Of a DNA stretch of 57,062 nt, positions 21,570 to 29,810 are shown piece by piece. Position 1 is the first letter of the stretch. Every line of letters starts with the position of its first letter. The stretch spans positions 1 to 57,062 of the forward strand of contig NZ_LRQV01000031.1 of assembly GCF_001567585.1 (NCBI RefSeq), written 5' to 3'. Below the pieces are notes generated by a model. The model had not been told where the DNA came from. It did not search any database and saw only the letters and a list, made by a program, of their open reading frames with translations. Source of the DNA: Micromonospora rosaria (GTDB lineage: Bacteria > Actinomycetota > Actinomycetes > Mycobacteriales > Micromonosporaceae). Position numbers and translations under genes: made by a program.

Positions 21570-22553
21570 TCACCGGGGCACCTCGGTGAGCCAGCCCGGC
21601 CGGGCGGGCAGCACCCCCCGGACGGTGTCCGCGTAGGCGCGTTCCAGGCGGGCCGTCACCGGCCCGGTGCCGCCGTCGCCGACGACGAGCCCGTCGATCG
21701 TCCCGACCGGCAGCACCTCCCACCCGGTCCCCACGAAGAACACCTCGTCGGCCAGGGCCAGCTCGGTGCGGTCCACCTCCCGCTCCTCGACCGGGACACC
21801 GAGGTCACGCAGCAGGTCCAGCGCCGTCGACCGGGTGATGCCGGCGAGCAGCGCGCTGGTCAGCGAGGGGGTGACGACGGTCCCCCGGCGGACCAGCGCG
21901 ACGCAGGCGCCGGCGCCCTCGGACACCTGGCCCCGGTCGTTGAGCAGCACCGGCCAGTCGTGCCCGTTGACCCGGGCCTCCATCACCGCGAGCCGCCCGT
22001 TGTGGTAGTTCGAGAAGGCCTTCACCCGGGCCGGCAACTGGGAGTCACCCGGTCTCGTCCAGGTGCTCACCCCGGCCCGGCAGGCCCGCTCCCGGAAGAG
22101 GTGACTGGTGAACGGCCAGGTGTCGATGACCACCTCGCACTCCACCCCCGCCGGCACCATCTGCTCCCGGACCAGGCCGCGCGGGAAGGCCCACGGCCGC
22201 ACGTACGTGTCGTCGCGGTACCCGTTGGCCCGCAGGGTCTCCAGCACCGCCGTCCGCAACTCGTCCGGTGAGAACGGGATGACGATGCGGCACAACCGCG
22301 CCGACTCGTACAACCGGTCGAGGTGGTCGTCGAGGCGGAACACCAGCAGCCGGTCCCCGTCCACGGCGCGGTACGCCTTGATCCCCTCGAAGACGGCGGC
22401 GACCGAGGCGTGCCCGACGGAGGTGACGTGCACGGTCGCCTCCCGCCAGGGCACCAGCGCCCCGTCGCGCCAGATCCAGGTCGCGGGCGCCGCCGAGGGG
22501 TCCGCGAAGGAACCCAGCGCCCCGCCGGGTCGGTGACCCTCCACCGTGGTCAC
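21570..22553 (-). CDS. class IV (branched-chain type) PLP aminotransferase
   Basis: 327 residues. It belongs to the BCAT/D-amino acid transaminase/ADCL fold type IV. Conserved features are the N-terminal VFEGIKAYR, the RVKAFSNYHNG segment carrying the likely PLP lysine, the NDRGQVSEGAGACVALV segment and GITRSTALDLL. It would convert a 2-keto acid to an amino acid, usually with glutamate as donor. The GTG start at 22553 overlaps the RraA-like stop (GTGA), so the two are translationally coupled. In this operon it plausibly performs the final transamination of a 2-keto acid assembled by the NeuB-like, transketolase and aldolase-like enzymes, yielding an amino acid for the NRPS. That order is inference. 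Confidence 0.9.
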   Translation of the reverse strand: MTTVEGHRPGGALGSFADPSAAPATWIWRDGALVPWREATVHVTSVGHASVAAVFEGIKAYRAVDGDRLLVFRLDDHLDRLYESARLCRIVIPFSPDELRTAVLETLRANGYRDDTYVRPWAFPRGLVREQMVPAGVECEVVIDTWPFTSHLFRERACRAGVSTWTRPGDSQLPARVKAFSNYHNGRLAVMEARVNGHDWPVLLNDRGQVSEGAGACVALVRRGTVVTPSLTSALLAGITRSTALDLLRDLGVPVEEREVDRTELALADEVFFVGTGWEVLPVGTIDGLVVGDGGTGPVTARLERAYADTVRGVLPARPGWLTEVPR

Positions 22554-23224
22554 AGGTGTCCGAACTCGGCCAGCAGCTCGGGCAGGGACATGCCGGAGGC
22601 GATCTTCTCGCGGACGATGCGTTCCTTGTCGATCTGGGCGTGGGTCGCCTCGAGCACCGCCTCCGCGTCGCCCGCCGGGACCACCGCCACCCCGTTGACG
22701 TCGGCGACGACGATGTCCCCCGGGTGGATCACCTCGCCGCCGACCACGACCGGCACGTTGACCTGCACCGGCTCCGTGCGTCCGTGCACCGCCGACGGCG
22801 AGGCCCGGGGCACCGTCGACCGGTACCAGACCGGGAAGCCGAGGTCGCGGATCTCGTCGACGTCGCGGATCGCGCCGTCGACGATGCTGCCCGCGACCCC
22901 CGCCTTCTGCGACAGCGTGGACATCAGGGCCCCCCACATCGCGGTCGTGCGCGACTGCCGGGCGGCCAGCACCACGACGTCGCCCGGCTGGGCCAGCGCC
23001 AGCACCGGCATGCAGTCCACCAGGTCGTCGATCGACAGGTTCACGGTCAACGCGGGCCCGGCGATGCGGTGGGTGTCGGTGACCGGGACCAGCCCGCCGA
23101 TGCCGCCGTCGCGGGCGCGGGCGTCGACGACCAGGCAGCTCGGGCTGTACTCGGCCAGCACCCGCCGGAAGCCGTCGACGTGCGCGGCCGGGGGACGGAT
23201 GAGTTCGTGGCGCGCGGTGTGCAC
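22550..23224 (-). CDS. RraA-like / HMG aldolase-family protein
   Basis: 224 residues of the RraA/4-hydroxy-4-methyl-2-oxoglutarate aldolase family. The core includes ALMSTLSQKAGVAGSIVDGAIRD, where the family has G-x-V-x-D-G-x-x-R-D, followed by PVWYRSTVPRAS and HPGDIVVADVNGVAVVP with its typical D-x-x-G. These residues usually form the divalent-metal/pyruvate site of class II pyruvate aldolases. The GTG at 23224 is chosen because AAGGAG lies 8 nt upstream. The gene sits 4 nt after the transketolase gene and overlaps the aminotransferase gene. Its likely role is aldol cleavage, condensation or decarboxylation of a 2-keto acid in the same pathway. Regulatory RraA function is less likely in this context. 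Confidence 0.88.
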   Translation of the reverse strand: MHTARHELIRPPAAHVDGFRRVLAEYSPSCLVVDARARDGGIGGLVPVTDTHRIAGPALTVNLSIDDLVDCMPVLALAQPGDVVVLAARQSRTTAMWGALMSTLSQKAGVAGSIVDGAIRDVDEIRDLGFPVWYRSTVPRASPSAVHGRTEPVQVNVPVVVGGEVIHPGDIVVADVNGVAVVPAGDAEAVLEATHAQIDKERIVREKIASGMSLPELLAEFGHL

Positions 23225-23228
23225 GTGC

Positions 23229-25175
23229 TCAGCTCCTTCGGGTGGGGCGGGACGGCTGCCGATCGGCAGCCGGGGAGGACGGCCAGGCCCGGACCGCCGC
23301 GGCGAGCTGCTCGGCGTGCAGCCCGTGCGCGTGCAGCGCCTCGTCGTCGGTGCCGCAGACCGGCACCCCGGTGACGCCCAGACCCCGCAGTCGCGGCGGC
23401 TCGGGGAGGTCGAGTTCGAGCAGGGCACGGGCCACGGTGTCGGCGTGGCCGCCGTGCCCGAGGTGGTTCTCCACCACCAGGATCCGGTCGGCCTCCCCGG
23501 CCAGCCTCCCCAGCCAGCCCGGATCGACCGTGTTCAGCCAGGGCAGGTCGACGACGGTGAGGTCGACGCCCTCCGCCGCCAGCACGTCGGCGGCGCGCAG
23601 CAGTTGGCCGAGCACGAGCGGGCCGGCGCCGAGCGCGACGGTCCGGCCGCCGGGGCGCAGGACGACACCGTGGCCCGGTGCCGGCACCGGGTGGCGCAGC
23701 GCGGCGACCTCCGCAGGGACGGGCGTACTCTCCAGCCGCAGGTAGACGCTCTGCTCGGCGGTCGCGCAGAACCCGACGGCGGCGCGCACCTGCGCGGGGC
23801 CGGCGGGGGCGAGCACCAGCAGGCCCGGCACGGCGCCGACGGCCGCCACGTCGCGTACCGCCTGGTGTGAGTGGCCCGGACCGGCGGGCAGCACCCCGGC
23901 GAGTGACCCCACGTAGACGATCCGGCGGCCCTCGGTGGCGTTGTTGTAGATGTGCTCGTTCGGCCGCGCGTGCAGGAAGCAGGAGAACGAGTGGACGAAG
24001 GGGAGCAGACCGGCGGAGGCGATCCCACCCGCCATCGACACCATGTCCTGCTCGGCGATGCCGCATTCGACGAGCCGCTGCGGGAAGGCCTCGGCGAACG
24101 GGATCAGGCCGGTGTCCAGGAGCAGGTCGGCGTCCAGGGCGACGATCCGCTCGTCGGTCGCGGCGAGCGCGGTGAGGGCCTCGCCGTACACCTGGGGAAG
24201 GCGTGGGGCGGTGCCCGCCGCACGCCGTGGCAGGTCGGTGCCGACCGGCCGGAGCGGATCCAGGCCGTGCCGCGCGAGCACCTCGTCGGCGGCGGTGACG
24301 AGCTGCTCGTGGGCGATCAGGTACTCCGACAGGGCCGGGGCTCCGCTGTGGTAGCGGTACCGCCACTCGCCCTCGGGCATCGAGGTCGCGGCGAACAGGG
24401 CGCACCCCGCGCCCTTGACCGTGTCGGCGATGATCACGGCGGGCCCGGCACCGAAACGGTCGGCCCGCTCCCGCAGCGCGCCGCCGACCTCGGCGCTGTC
24501 GTTGCCGTCGCAGCGCAGCACCCCCCAGCCGAAGGCCCGGAACTTGGCGACCAGGTCACCGAGGTCCGAGACGTCCCGGACCCAGGTGTCGGACTGCAGC
24601 TTGTTGTGGTCGACCAGCACGGTGAGCTCGTGCAGGCCGGCGTGGGCCGCGCCCGCGAGGGCCTCCCAGTTCTGGCCCTCCTGCAGCTCGCCGTCGCCGG
24701 TGAGCACGAAGACCCGCCGGGACCGGCCCCGGATCCGGTCGCCCAGGATCAGCCCCTTCGCCTTCGAGACCCCCATGCCCAGCGACCCCGTGTTGAACGG
24801 CATCCACGGGGTGCGCACGTCGGGGTGCCCGGGCAGCCCACCGAGGCGGCGCAGCCGGTGCAGCAGGCCCTCGTCGAGCACGCCGAGGCCGATCATGGCG
24901 GCGTAGAGCCCGGGGACGTCGTGGCCCTTGGAGGAGAAGTACAGGTCGCCGTCGGCGGTGAACGGCCGGCGCAGCTCGGCCAGCAGGAGCCTGCTGACGA
25001 TGTCGGCCGCGCTGAAGCTCGACCCCAGGTGGCCGGAGCCCGCGCGCATCACCGCGTAGAGGGTGTTCACCCGGCACATCGCGGCGAAGGCGGCGCACCG
25101 GTCCCCGGTCCCGCCGATCCCGGCGAGCACGCGGGTGAACTCGGAGGTGGGCAGCCAGCCCGGGTACGGTCCCAT
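23229..25175 (-). CDS. transketolase, full length
   Basis: 648 residues carrying both the TPP-binding and pyrimidine/C-terminal parts in one chain. Motifs are GSGHLGSSFSAAD near 45-60, SSKGHDVPGLYA, the TPP/Mg motif GDGELQEGQNWEA followed by DHNKLQ, and ECGIAEQDMVSMAGGIA with the catalytic glutamate. I start it at ATG 25175 because GGAGGAG lies 6 nt upstream; GTG 25202, overlapping the SDR stop, is an alternative. The enzyme would transfer a two-carbon ketol unit between a ketose phosphate and an aldehyde. Its place between an SDR and an RraA-like gene suggests dedicated supply or remodelling of a sugar-derived precursor, not a housekeeping copy. This is inference from operon context. Confidence 0.93.
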   Translation of the reverse strand: MGPYPGWLPTSEFTRVLAGIGGTGDRCAAFAAMCRVNTLYAVMRAGSGHLGSSFSAADIVSRLLLAELRRPFTADGDLYFSSKGHDVPGLYAAMIGLGVLDEGLLHRLRRLGGLPGHPDVRTPWMPFNTGSLGMGVSKAKGLILGDRIRGRSRRVFVLTGDGELQEGQNWEALAGAAHAGLHELTVLVDHNKLQSDTWVRDVSDLGDLVAKFRAFGWGVLRCDGNDSAEVGGALRERADRFGAGPAVIIADTVKGAGCALFAATSMPEGEWRYRYHSGAPALSEYLIAHEQLVTAADEVLARHGLDPLRPVGTDLPRRAAGTAPRLPQVYGEALTALAATDERIVALDADLLLDTGLIPFAEAFPQRLVECGIAEQDMVSMAGGIASAGLLPFVHSFSCFLHARPNEHIYNNATEGRRIVYVGSLAGVLPAGPGHSHQAVRDVAAVGAVPGLLVLAPAGPAQVRAAVGFCATAEQSVYLRLESTPVPAEVAALRHPVPAPGHGVVLRPGGRTVALGAGPLVLGQLLRAADVLAAEGVDLTVVDLPWLNTVDPGWLGRLAGEADRILVVENHLGHGGHADTVARALLELDLPEPPRLRGLGVTGVPVCGTDDEALHAHGLHAEQLAAAVRAWPSSPAADRQPSRPTRRS

Positions 25176-25198
25176 CGGCAACTCCTCCCGGTCGCCGG

Positions 25199-26002
25199 TC
25201 ACCAGCAGCCGTATCCGCCGTCGACGAGCAGCTCGGTGCCGGTCACGTAGGCGCTCATGCCCGAGGCCAGGAACAGCAGCGGGCCGGTGAGGTCGCCCCG
25301 CAGGGCCATCCGGCCCAGCGGCGTCCGGGCGCTGAACCGCTCCCGGAAGATCTCGTCCTGCTCACCGAGGACCCCGCCGGGTGACAGGGTGTTGACCCGT
25401 ACGCCGTGCGGCCCCCACAGGGCGGCCAGGTAGCGGCTGAGCGCCGCCACCCCCGCCTTCGACATCCCGTAGGCGGGCGGTTTGAGGAACGGTGGGTCCA
25501 TCGGCAGGTGCGCGTAGAGCCGGGGGTCGGGGGCCAGCCCCCCGTAGAGGGAGCCGATGTTGACGATCGACCCCCTGCCACGGCTGGCCATGTGCGACCC
25601 GAACACCTGGCAGACCCGGAGGGTCCCGAGCGCGTTGACCTCCAGCACCTCGGCGCTGGGCGCGTCGGGCAGGTCGCCGAAGAGCCGGCTCTGCCCGTCG
25701 GCGGAGGGCGGCTGGTCGATGCCCGCGTTGTTGACCAGGATCGTCGGTGCTCCCGCCACCGACACGCACCGCCGCAGCGCCCCGTCGAGCGCGCCACGGT
25801 CGGTGATGTCGGCGCCGACCAGGGTGAACCGCTCGCGGTCCCCACCCGCCAGCGCCTCCTCGAGCCGCCGGGAGGCGGTCTCGGCCAGGTCCAGCCCGAC
25901 CACCCGGGCGCCGGCGTCGAGCAGCGCCCGCGCCCAGACCGGCCCGAGCCGGCCGAGGACGCCGGTGACGACCGCGACCTCGCCGGTGAGGTCGATGTGC
26001 AT
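25199..26002 (-). CDS. short-chain dehydrogenase/reductase
   Basis: 267 residues. The nucleotide-binding motif is TGVLGRLG (residues ~14-21), the NNAGI motif lies near residue 95 and the catalytic Y-x-x-x-K reads YGMSK. The C-terminus (ASGMSAYVTGTELLVDGGYGCW) is typical of classical SDRs and of NeuA/PseB-neighbour SDRs in sugar loci. ATG 26002 is preceded by GGAG at 7 nt. It is 13 nt downstream of the neuB-like gene, so the pair is co-transcribed. It likely reduces or oxidises a keto or hydroxyl group on the NeuB-type product or its aldehyde substrate. Confidence 0.92.
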   Translation of the reverse strand: MHIDLTGEVAVVTGVLGRLGPVWARALLDAGARVVGLDLAETASRRLEEALAGGDRERFTLVGADITDRGALDGALRRCVSVAGAPTILVNNAGIDQPPSADGQSRLFGDLPDAPSAEVLEVNALGTLRVCQVFGSHMASRGRGSIVNIGSLYGGLAPDPRLYAHLPMDPPFLKPPAYGMSKAGVAALSRYLAALWGPHGVRVNTLSPGGVLGEQDEIFRERFSARTPLGRMALRGDLTGPLLFLASGMSAYVTGTELLVDGGYGCW

Positions 26003-26015
26003 GGCACGGCTCCGT

Positions 26016-27062
26016 TCAGCGGGTCGAGTCGGACCGGAAGCTCTCGTCGGCGGCCATCGGGGCGCGCACCCGGCGCCCGACGAGGTCACCCAGCAGGTAG
26101 GGCGGCAGCCCGTCGCCCGGCGACTTGATGGCGATGTCCGCGCCGGTGAGCAGGTGCCCGGCCGGCAGGTCACGGGCCGCCACCAGCTTCTTGCCCATCT
26201 TGTGCAGCGCGGGCAGCTCCGCCGGGAGCCGGCGTTTCTCCCCCGTGCCCAGCGACTCGCGGGTGACGCGCAGGTCCCGCACCAGGCGTTCGAGGTCCGG
26301 CGGCTCCAGGGAGAAGTGCTGGTCGCTGCCGGGCCCACGGCGGTCGAGGGTGAAGTGTTTCTCCACCACCCGGGCGCCCAGCGCGTAGGCGATGGTGCTC
26401 GCCGCCGTGCCGGTGTCGTGGCCGGAGAATCCGATGACCAGGTCGGGGAACGTCTCCCGCAGCGTGGTGATGACGGCCAGGTGCAGCTCCGCCGGTACGG
26501 CCGGGTAGATCGCGGTGCACTGCAGCAGGGCGAGGTTCGCGTTGATCGGCACGATCGTCTCGACCGCGCGGACGACGTCGGCCAGGTCGGCCGCGCCGGT
26601 GCTGACGATCAGCGGTACGCCGACCTTCGCGGCGTAGGCCAGCAACGGGGTGTTGGTCAGGTCCGCCGAGGCGATCTTGATGGCGGGCACGCCCACCTGG
26701 GCCAGGAAGTCCACGCTCGCGGCGTCGAACGCCGTCGCGATGAAGTCGATACCGACGGCGGCGGCGACCTTGGCCAGGTGCGTGTACTCCTCCAGCCCCA
26801 GTTCCAGGGCGGTCCGGTGCTCGCCGTAGGTCGCGCCGTAGCTGTTCACCCCCGGGTAGGGCATGTCGTACATGCTCGGCACGTACAGGTTGCGGTTGTC
26901 GCGTTTCTGGAGTTTCGCGGCGGTGGCCCCGGCCCGGGCGGCGGCCCGGACGAGTTTCTCGGCGGTGGCGAGATCACCCTCGTGGTTGTGGCCGATCTCT
27001 GCGATCACATAGGCGTCCGTCGTGTCGGAGATCTCGCGGTCGCCGATGGTTAGAGTGCGCAT
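26016..27062 (-). CDS. NeuB/PseI-type (sialate synthase family) enzyme with SAF domain
   Basis: 348 residues. The TIM-barrel part has YVIAEIGHNHEGD (~20-32), AAKLQKRDNRN, a conserved IKIASADLTN, IVSTGAADL, ALLQCTAIYPA and VVEKHFTLDRRGPGSDQHFSL. A C-terminal SAF/antifreeze-like domain (from about 275) contains HKMGKKLVAARDLPAGHLLTGADIAIKSPGDGLPP. NeuB enzymes condense phosphoenolpyruvate with an amino-sugar or other aldehyde to a 3-deoxy-2-keto acid. ATG 27062 follows a G-rich Shine-Dalgarno-like GGGGGG stretch. No CMP-sugar synthetase or glycosyltransferase is present, so classical nonulosonic acid biosynthesis is unlikely. I infer PEP addition to a pathway aldehyde, giving a 2-keto acid for later transamination. 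Confidence 0.92.
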   Translation of the reverse strand: MRTLTIGDREISDTTDAYVIAEIGHNHEGDLATAEKLVRAAARAGATAAKLQKRDNRNLYVPSMYDMPYPGVNSYGATYGEHRTALELGLEEYTHLAKVAAAVGIDFIATAFDAASVDFLAQVGVPAIKIASADLTNTPLLAYAAKVGVPLIVSTGAADLADVVRAVETIVPINANLALLQCTAIYPAVPAELHLAVITTLRETFPDLVIGFSGHDTGTAASTIAYALGARVVEKHFTLDRRGPGSDQHFSLEPPDLERLVRDLRVTRESLGTGEKRRLPAELPALHKMGKKLVAARDLPAGHLLTGADIAIKSPGDGLPPYLLGDLVGRRVRAPMAADESFRSDSTR

Positions 27063-27174
27063 CGCCCCCCACTCAGAGTCGTTGACGGATCCCCCGGTGC
27101 GGTGGCCCCGTGCCCGATACTGCTGGCCGGTCCGGGCCGGGGACATCTGCATTCGCCACCGTTACGGCGGTCAC
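27063..27174 (-). promoter_or_regulatory. promoter/leader of the neuB-like operon with GTAACGG motif
   Basis: Minus-strand sequence from 27174 to 27159 contains GTGACCGCCGTAACGG, which overlaps the stop of the LuxR gene; the rest forms the 108-bp gap before the neuB-like ATG. The whole 112-bp stretch aligns with 44051-44164, with nearly the same length to the ATG and most positions identical. Shared blocks include GTAACGGTGG, TGCAGATG and GGATCCGTCAACGAC/AGATCCGTCAACGAC. No clear -10/-35 pair can be assigned by eye. Confidence 0.55.
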
Positions 27175-29648
27175 GCGGATCGCAACGACGGCGACGGCGC
27201 GGTGCCCGCGGCGGCGGCGCAGGACTGGTGCTGGGCGCCCCACGCGGCGAGGTGGCTGCGCGACCGCAGGCCCAGGGTGGCCCGGATGTGGCTGAGGTGG
27301 GTCTCGACGGTGCGCACCGACAGGAAGAGGCGGGCGGCGATCTGCCGGTTGGTCCGTCCCTCCACGACCAGGGCGACCACCTCCCACTCCCGGCGGCTCA
27401 ACGACGCGCCGCCGGTCACCTCCGGGGTACCCGCCGGGTCCCCGCCCGACGAGGTCAGCAGTCCGAGGGTCCGCGTGGCGATCTGGTGCCGCGGCAGGTC
27501 CCGGCCGGACATGAGGGCGGCCTTGGCGCGGGCGGCGGGCACCTTCCGGATCGCCTCCGCGGTCGCGGCGGTCACCCGGTCGCGCCACCACGCCGGGGCG
27601 TACGGTGCGCCGAGCCGCCGGGCGACGGCGAACAGGTGCAGCCCGAGCTCGTAGCGGCCCGACCGGACGGCGACGACGGCCAGCCCCTCGATGGTCACGC
27701 CCGCGTCGACGGACCGTTCCTGGAAGGACTGCAACGAGCTGGTGAAGGCGGCCTGCGCGGCGCCGAGCTGACCGTCCTCCAGGGCGATCAGGCCCGCCGT
27801 GGTGTGCAGGTGTTCGCGCAGCCACCGGGGCACGCCGTCGCCCTCCAGGTACGGTCGGGCGTTGGCCAGGACGTCCGCGGCCCGCGTCACGTCACCGGTC
27901 TGCAGCAGGACCCGCGCGAGGGCGCTCTGCCCGGCGCCGGTCATCAGCGCGTCGGTGCGGGCCCGGCTGATGCCGAGGCACTCGCTCAGGTCGGCGAGCG
28001 CCCGCGCGGGTTCACCGGCCTCGGCCAGCAGCACCGACCGCACCAGCAGCAGCCGGCTCAGCAGCGCGGGCCGGGCGGGGCCGTCACGTTCCACCTGGAC
28101 CGCGTCGTGGGCGAGGCGCAGAGCGGTCTCCGCGTCGTCGTTGCGCGCCGCGAGGACAGCGGCTGCGCCGACGGCGACGCTGCGGTACCGGGACCGGGGA
28201 CTGACCCGTCGCAGGGTCTCGGGCAACAACCGGTCGGCGTCGGTCCGCAGGCCACCCCAGGCCTCGGTGCAGGCCAGGGCCGCCGCCAGCAGCAGCTGCC
28301 GGTCGTCGGTCGGGTCCGCGAACATGCCCAGCGCGGCGGCGAAGTTGTCGCTCTCCGCCACGATCGCCGCCAGCGCCGCGGCGGGGACCACCGCGGTGTC
28401 GCAGAGCGGGGCCGCCAGGCCGGCCAGCCAGCCGATCAGGCGTTCCTGGACGGCCCGGACGTCGTCGCGGACCACCAGCAACTCGCGGGCGTAGACGCGG
28501 ATCGACTCCAGCATCCGGAACCGGGCCCGGCCCTCCCGGTCGGCACAGGAGACGATCAGCGACTTGGCCTCCAGGTCGGCCAGCAGCTCGGGCACCGCCG
28601 CCGCCGGGACGTCCGGGCCGGCCGCCACGGCGGTGACCGCCTCCGGCGAGAAGTGCCCGGACAGCACCGACAACCGGCGGAACAGGGCCTGCTGCACGGA
28701 GGTGAGCAGCTCGTACCCCCAGTCGAAGGCCGCGCGCATGCCGCTGTGCCGCTTGTCGGCCGTCCGCCAGCCGGCGGTGAGCAGGGCCAGCCGGTCGTCG
28801 AGCCGGGCGTGGATCTCGGCGGGCGGGAAGGACCGGACGAGCCGGGCCGCCAGCTCGATGGCCAGCGGCAAACCGTCGAGCCGGGCGCAGATGCTGGTGA
28901 CGTGGGCGGCGTTCTCCTCGGTCAGCTCGAACCCGCAGGTGACCGCGCGGGCCCGGTCGACGAAGAGCCGGACCGCGTCCGACCGGGGTTCGAGGGTGGC
29001 CGCGCCGCTCGCCTCCGGGTCGGGCAGGCTCAGCGGCGGCACCGGGCAGACCAGCTCCCCCGGCAGCCGGAACGCCTCCCGGGTCGTGGCCACCACCCGC
29101 AGGACCGGCAGGCGCACGAGCAGGGTGGTCAGCATCGGCGCGCACGCGTCCAGCACGTGCTCGCAGTCGTTGAGCACCAGCAGCCGGTCCCGGGTGTCCG
29201 GGCCGGGCTCGGGCGGGCCCGGCTCCGCCTCGTCGACGGGAACCCCCATCGCCTCGGCGAGCCGCTCCGCGATGTCGGCCGGTGCGCAGAGGTCACCCAG
29301 CTCGACGACGACCACGTCGCAGCGGCTGCCCCGGCGTTCCTGGTCGGCGAGCTCCACCGCCAGTCGGGACTTGCCCACCCCCGCCGGACCGGTCAGGGTC
29401 AGCATCCGGGTGGTCCGCAGCAGCCTGCGCAACTCGACCAGCTCGTCGACGCGACCGACGAAACTGCTCAGGTGCGTCGACCGTGGGCCGGAACCGGCGA
29501 CCGTGGCACCGCCGACCTTGCGGCGCAACCGGTAGGCGCGCTGCCGGCAGGCGTTCGAGCAGTACCGGGCCGAGGTGCTCGATGTGACGGCGCTCGATCG
29601 GTCGATCTGCGTCCGGCACGTCTCACAGGCCACGATGGATTGGGTCAC
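27171..29648 (-). CDS. large NTPase-type LuxR-family regulator with N-terminal zinc-finger-like segment
   Basis: 825 residues. An N-terminal segment with four cysteines (CETC, then CSNAC ~22 residues later, residues ~8-34) resembles the small zinc-binding element of some actinomycete LuxR proteins. The NB-ARC-like ATPase follows, with P-loop GPAGVGKS (~90) and a Walker B-like [12 protein letters not shown]. The long middle region looks TPR-like. A C-terminal LuxR helix-turn-helix ([22 protein letters not shown], then [12 protein letters not shown]) lies near 755-800. GTG 29648 follows GGAAGG. It is the only transcription regulator in the window, so it is the likely pathway-specific activator, plausibly acting at the shared GTAACGG sites or the GGGGCAAA palindromes. 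That link is inference. Confidence 0.93.
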   Translation of the reverse strand: MTQSIVACETCRTQIDRSSAVTSSTSARYCSNACRQRAYRLRRKVGGATVAGSGPRSTHLSSFVGRVDELVELRRLLRTTRMLTLTGPAGVGKSRLAVELADQERRGSRCDVVVVELGDLCAPADIAERLAEAMGVPVDEAEPGPPEPGPDTRDRLLVLNDCEHVLDACAPMLTTLLVRLPVLRVVATTREAFRLPGELVCPVPPLSLPDPEASGAATLEPRSDAVRLFVDRARAVTCGFELTEENAAHVTSICARLDGLPLAIELAARLVRSFPPAEIHARLDDRLALLTAGWRTADKRHSGMRAAFDWGYELLTSVQQALFRRLSVLSGHFSPEAVTAVAAGPDVPAAAVPELLADLEAKSLIVSCADREGRARFRMLESIRVYARELLVVRDDVRAVQERLIGWLAGLAAPLCDTAVVPAAALAAIVAESDNFAAALGMFADPTDDRQLLLAAALACTEAWGGLRTDADRLLPETLRRVSPRSRYRSVAVGAAAVLAARNDDAETALRLAHDAVQVERDGPARPALLSRLLLVRSVLLAEAGEPARALADLSECLGISRARTDALMTGAGQSALARVLLQTGDVTRAADVLANARPYLEGDGVPRWLREHLHTTAGLIALEDGQLGAAQAAFTSSLQSFQERSVDAGVTIEGLAVVAVRSGRYELGLHLFAVARRLGAPYAPAWWRDRVTAATAEAIRKVPAARAKAALMSGRDLPRHQIATRTLGLLTSSGGDPAGTPEVTGGASLSRREWEVVALVVEGRTNRQIAARLFLSVRTVETHLSHIRATLGLRSRSHLAAWGAQHQSCAAAAGTAPSPSLRSA

Positions 29649-29769
29649 GACCTAGCCTTCCCCCCAGTCGAGCGCCCGTGCTCGAGCCTCGATCACAGCC
29701 GGGAGCGTCTCGCTCGCTGCCGCCAATCATTGCGGCGGAATCAGCGCACCGGCAAGAAGTTTGTCGATG

Positions 29770-29790
29770 TTTGCCCCGCGATGGGGTAAA
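29770..29790. promoter_or_regulatory. operator-like palindrome TTTGCCCC-N5-GGGGTAAA upstream of the LuxR gene
   Basis: Arms TTTGCCCC (29770-29777) and GGGGTAAA (29783-29790) are inverted with one mismatch around a 5-base spacer. The site lies ~120 nt upstream of the regulator start and ~20 nt past the DpgC-like stop. A related GGGGCAAAC element lies at 31146 upstream of the DpgC-like gene. It may be an operator or part of a terminator; no T-tract follows. Confidence 0.35.
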
Positions 29791-29810
29791 TGCTGCCCCT
29801 GGGGCACCGG

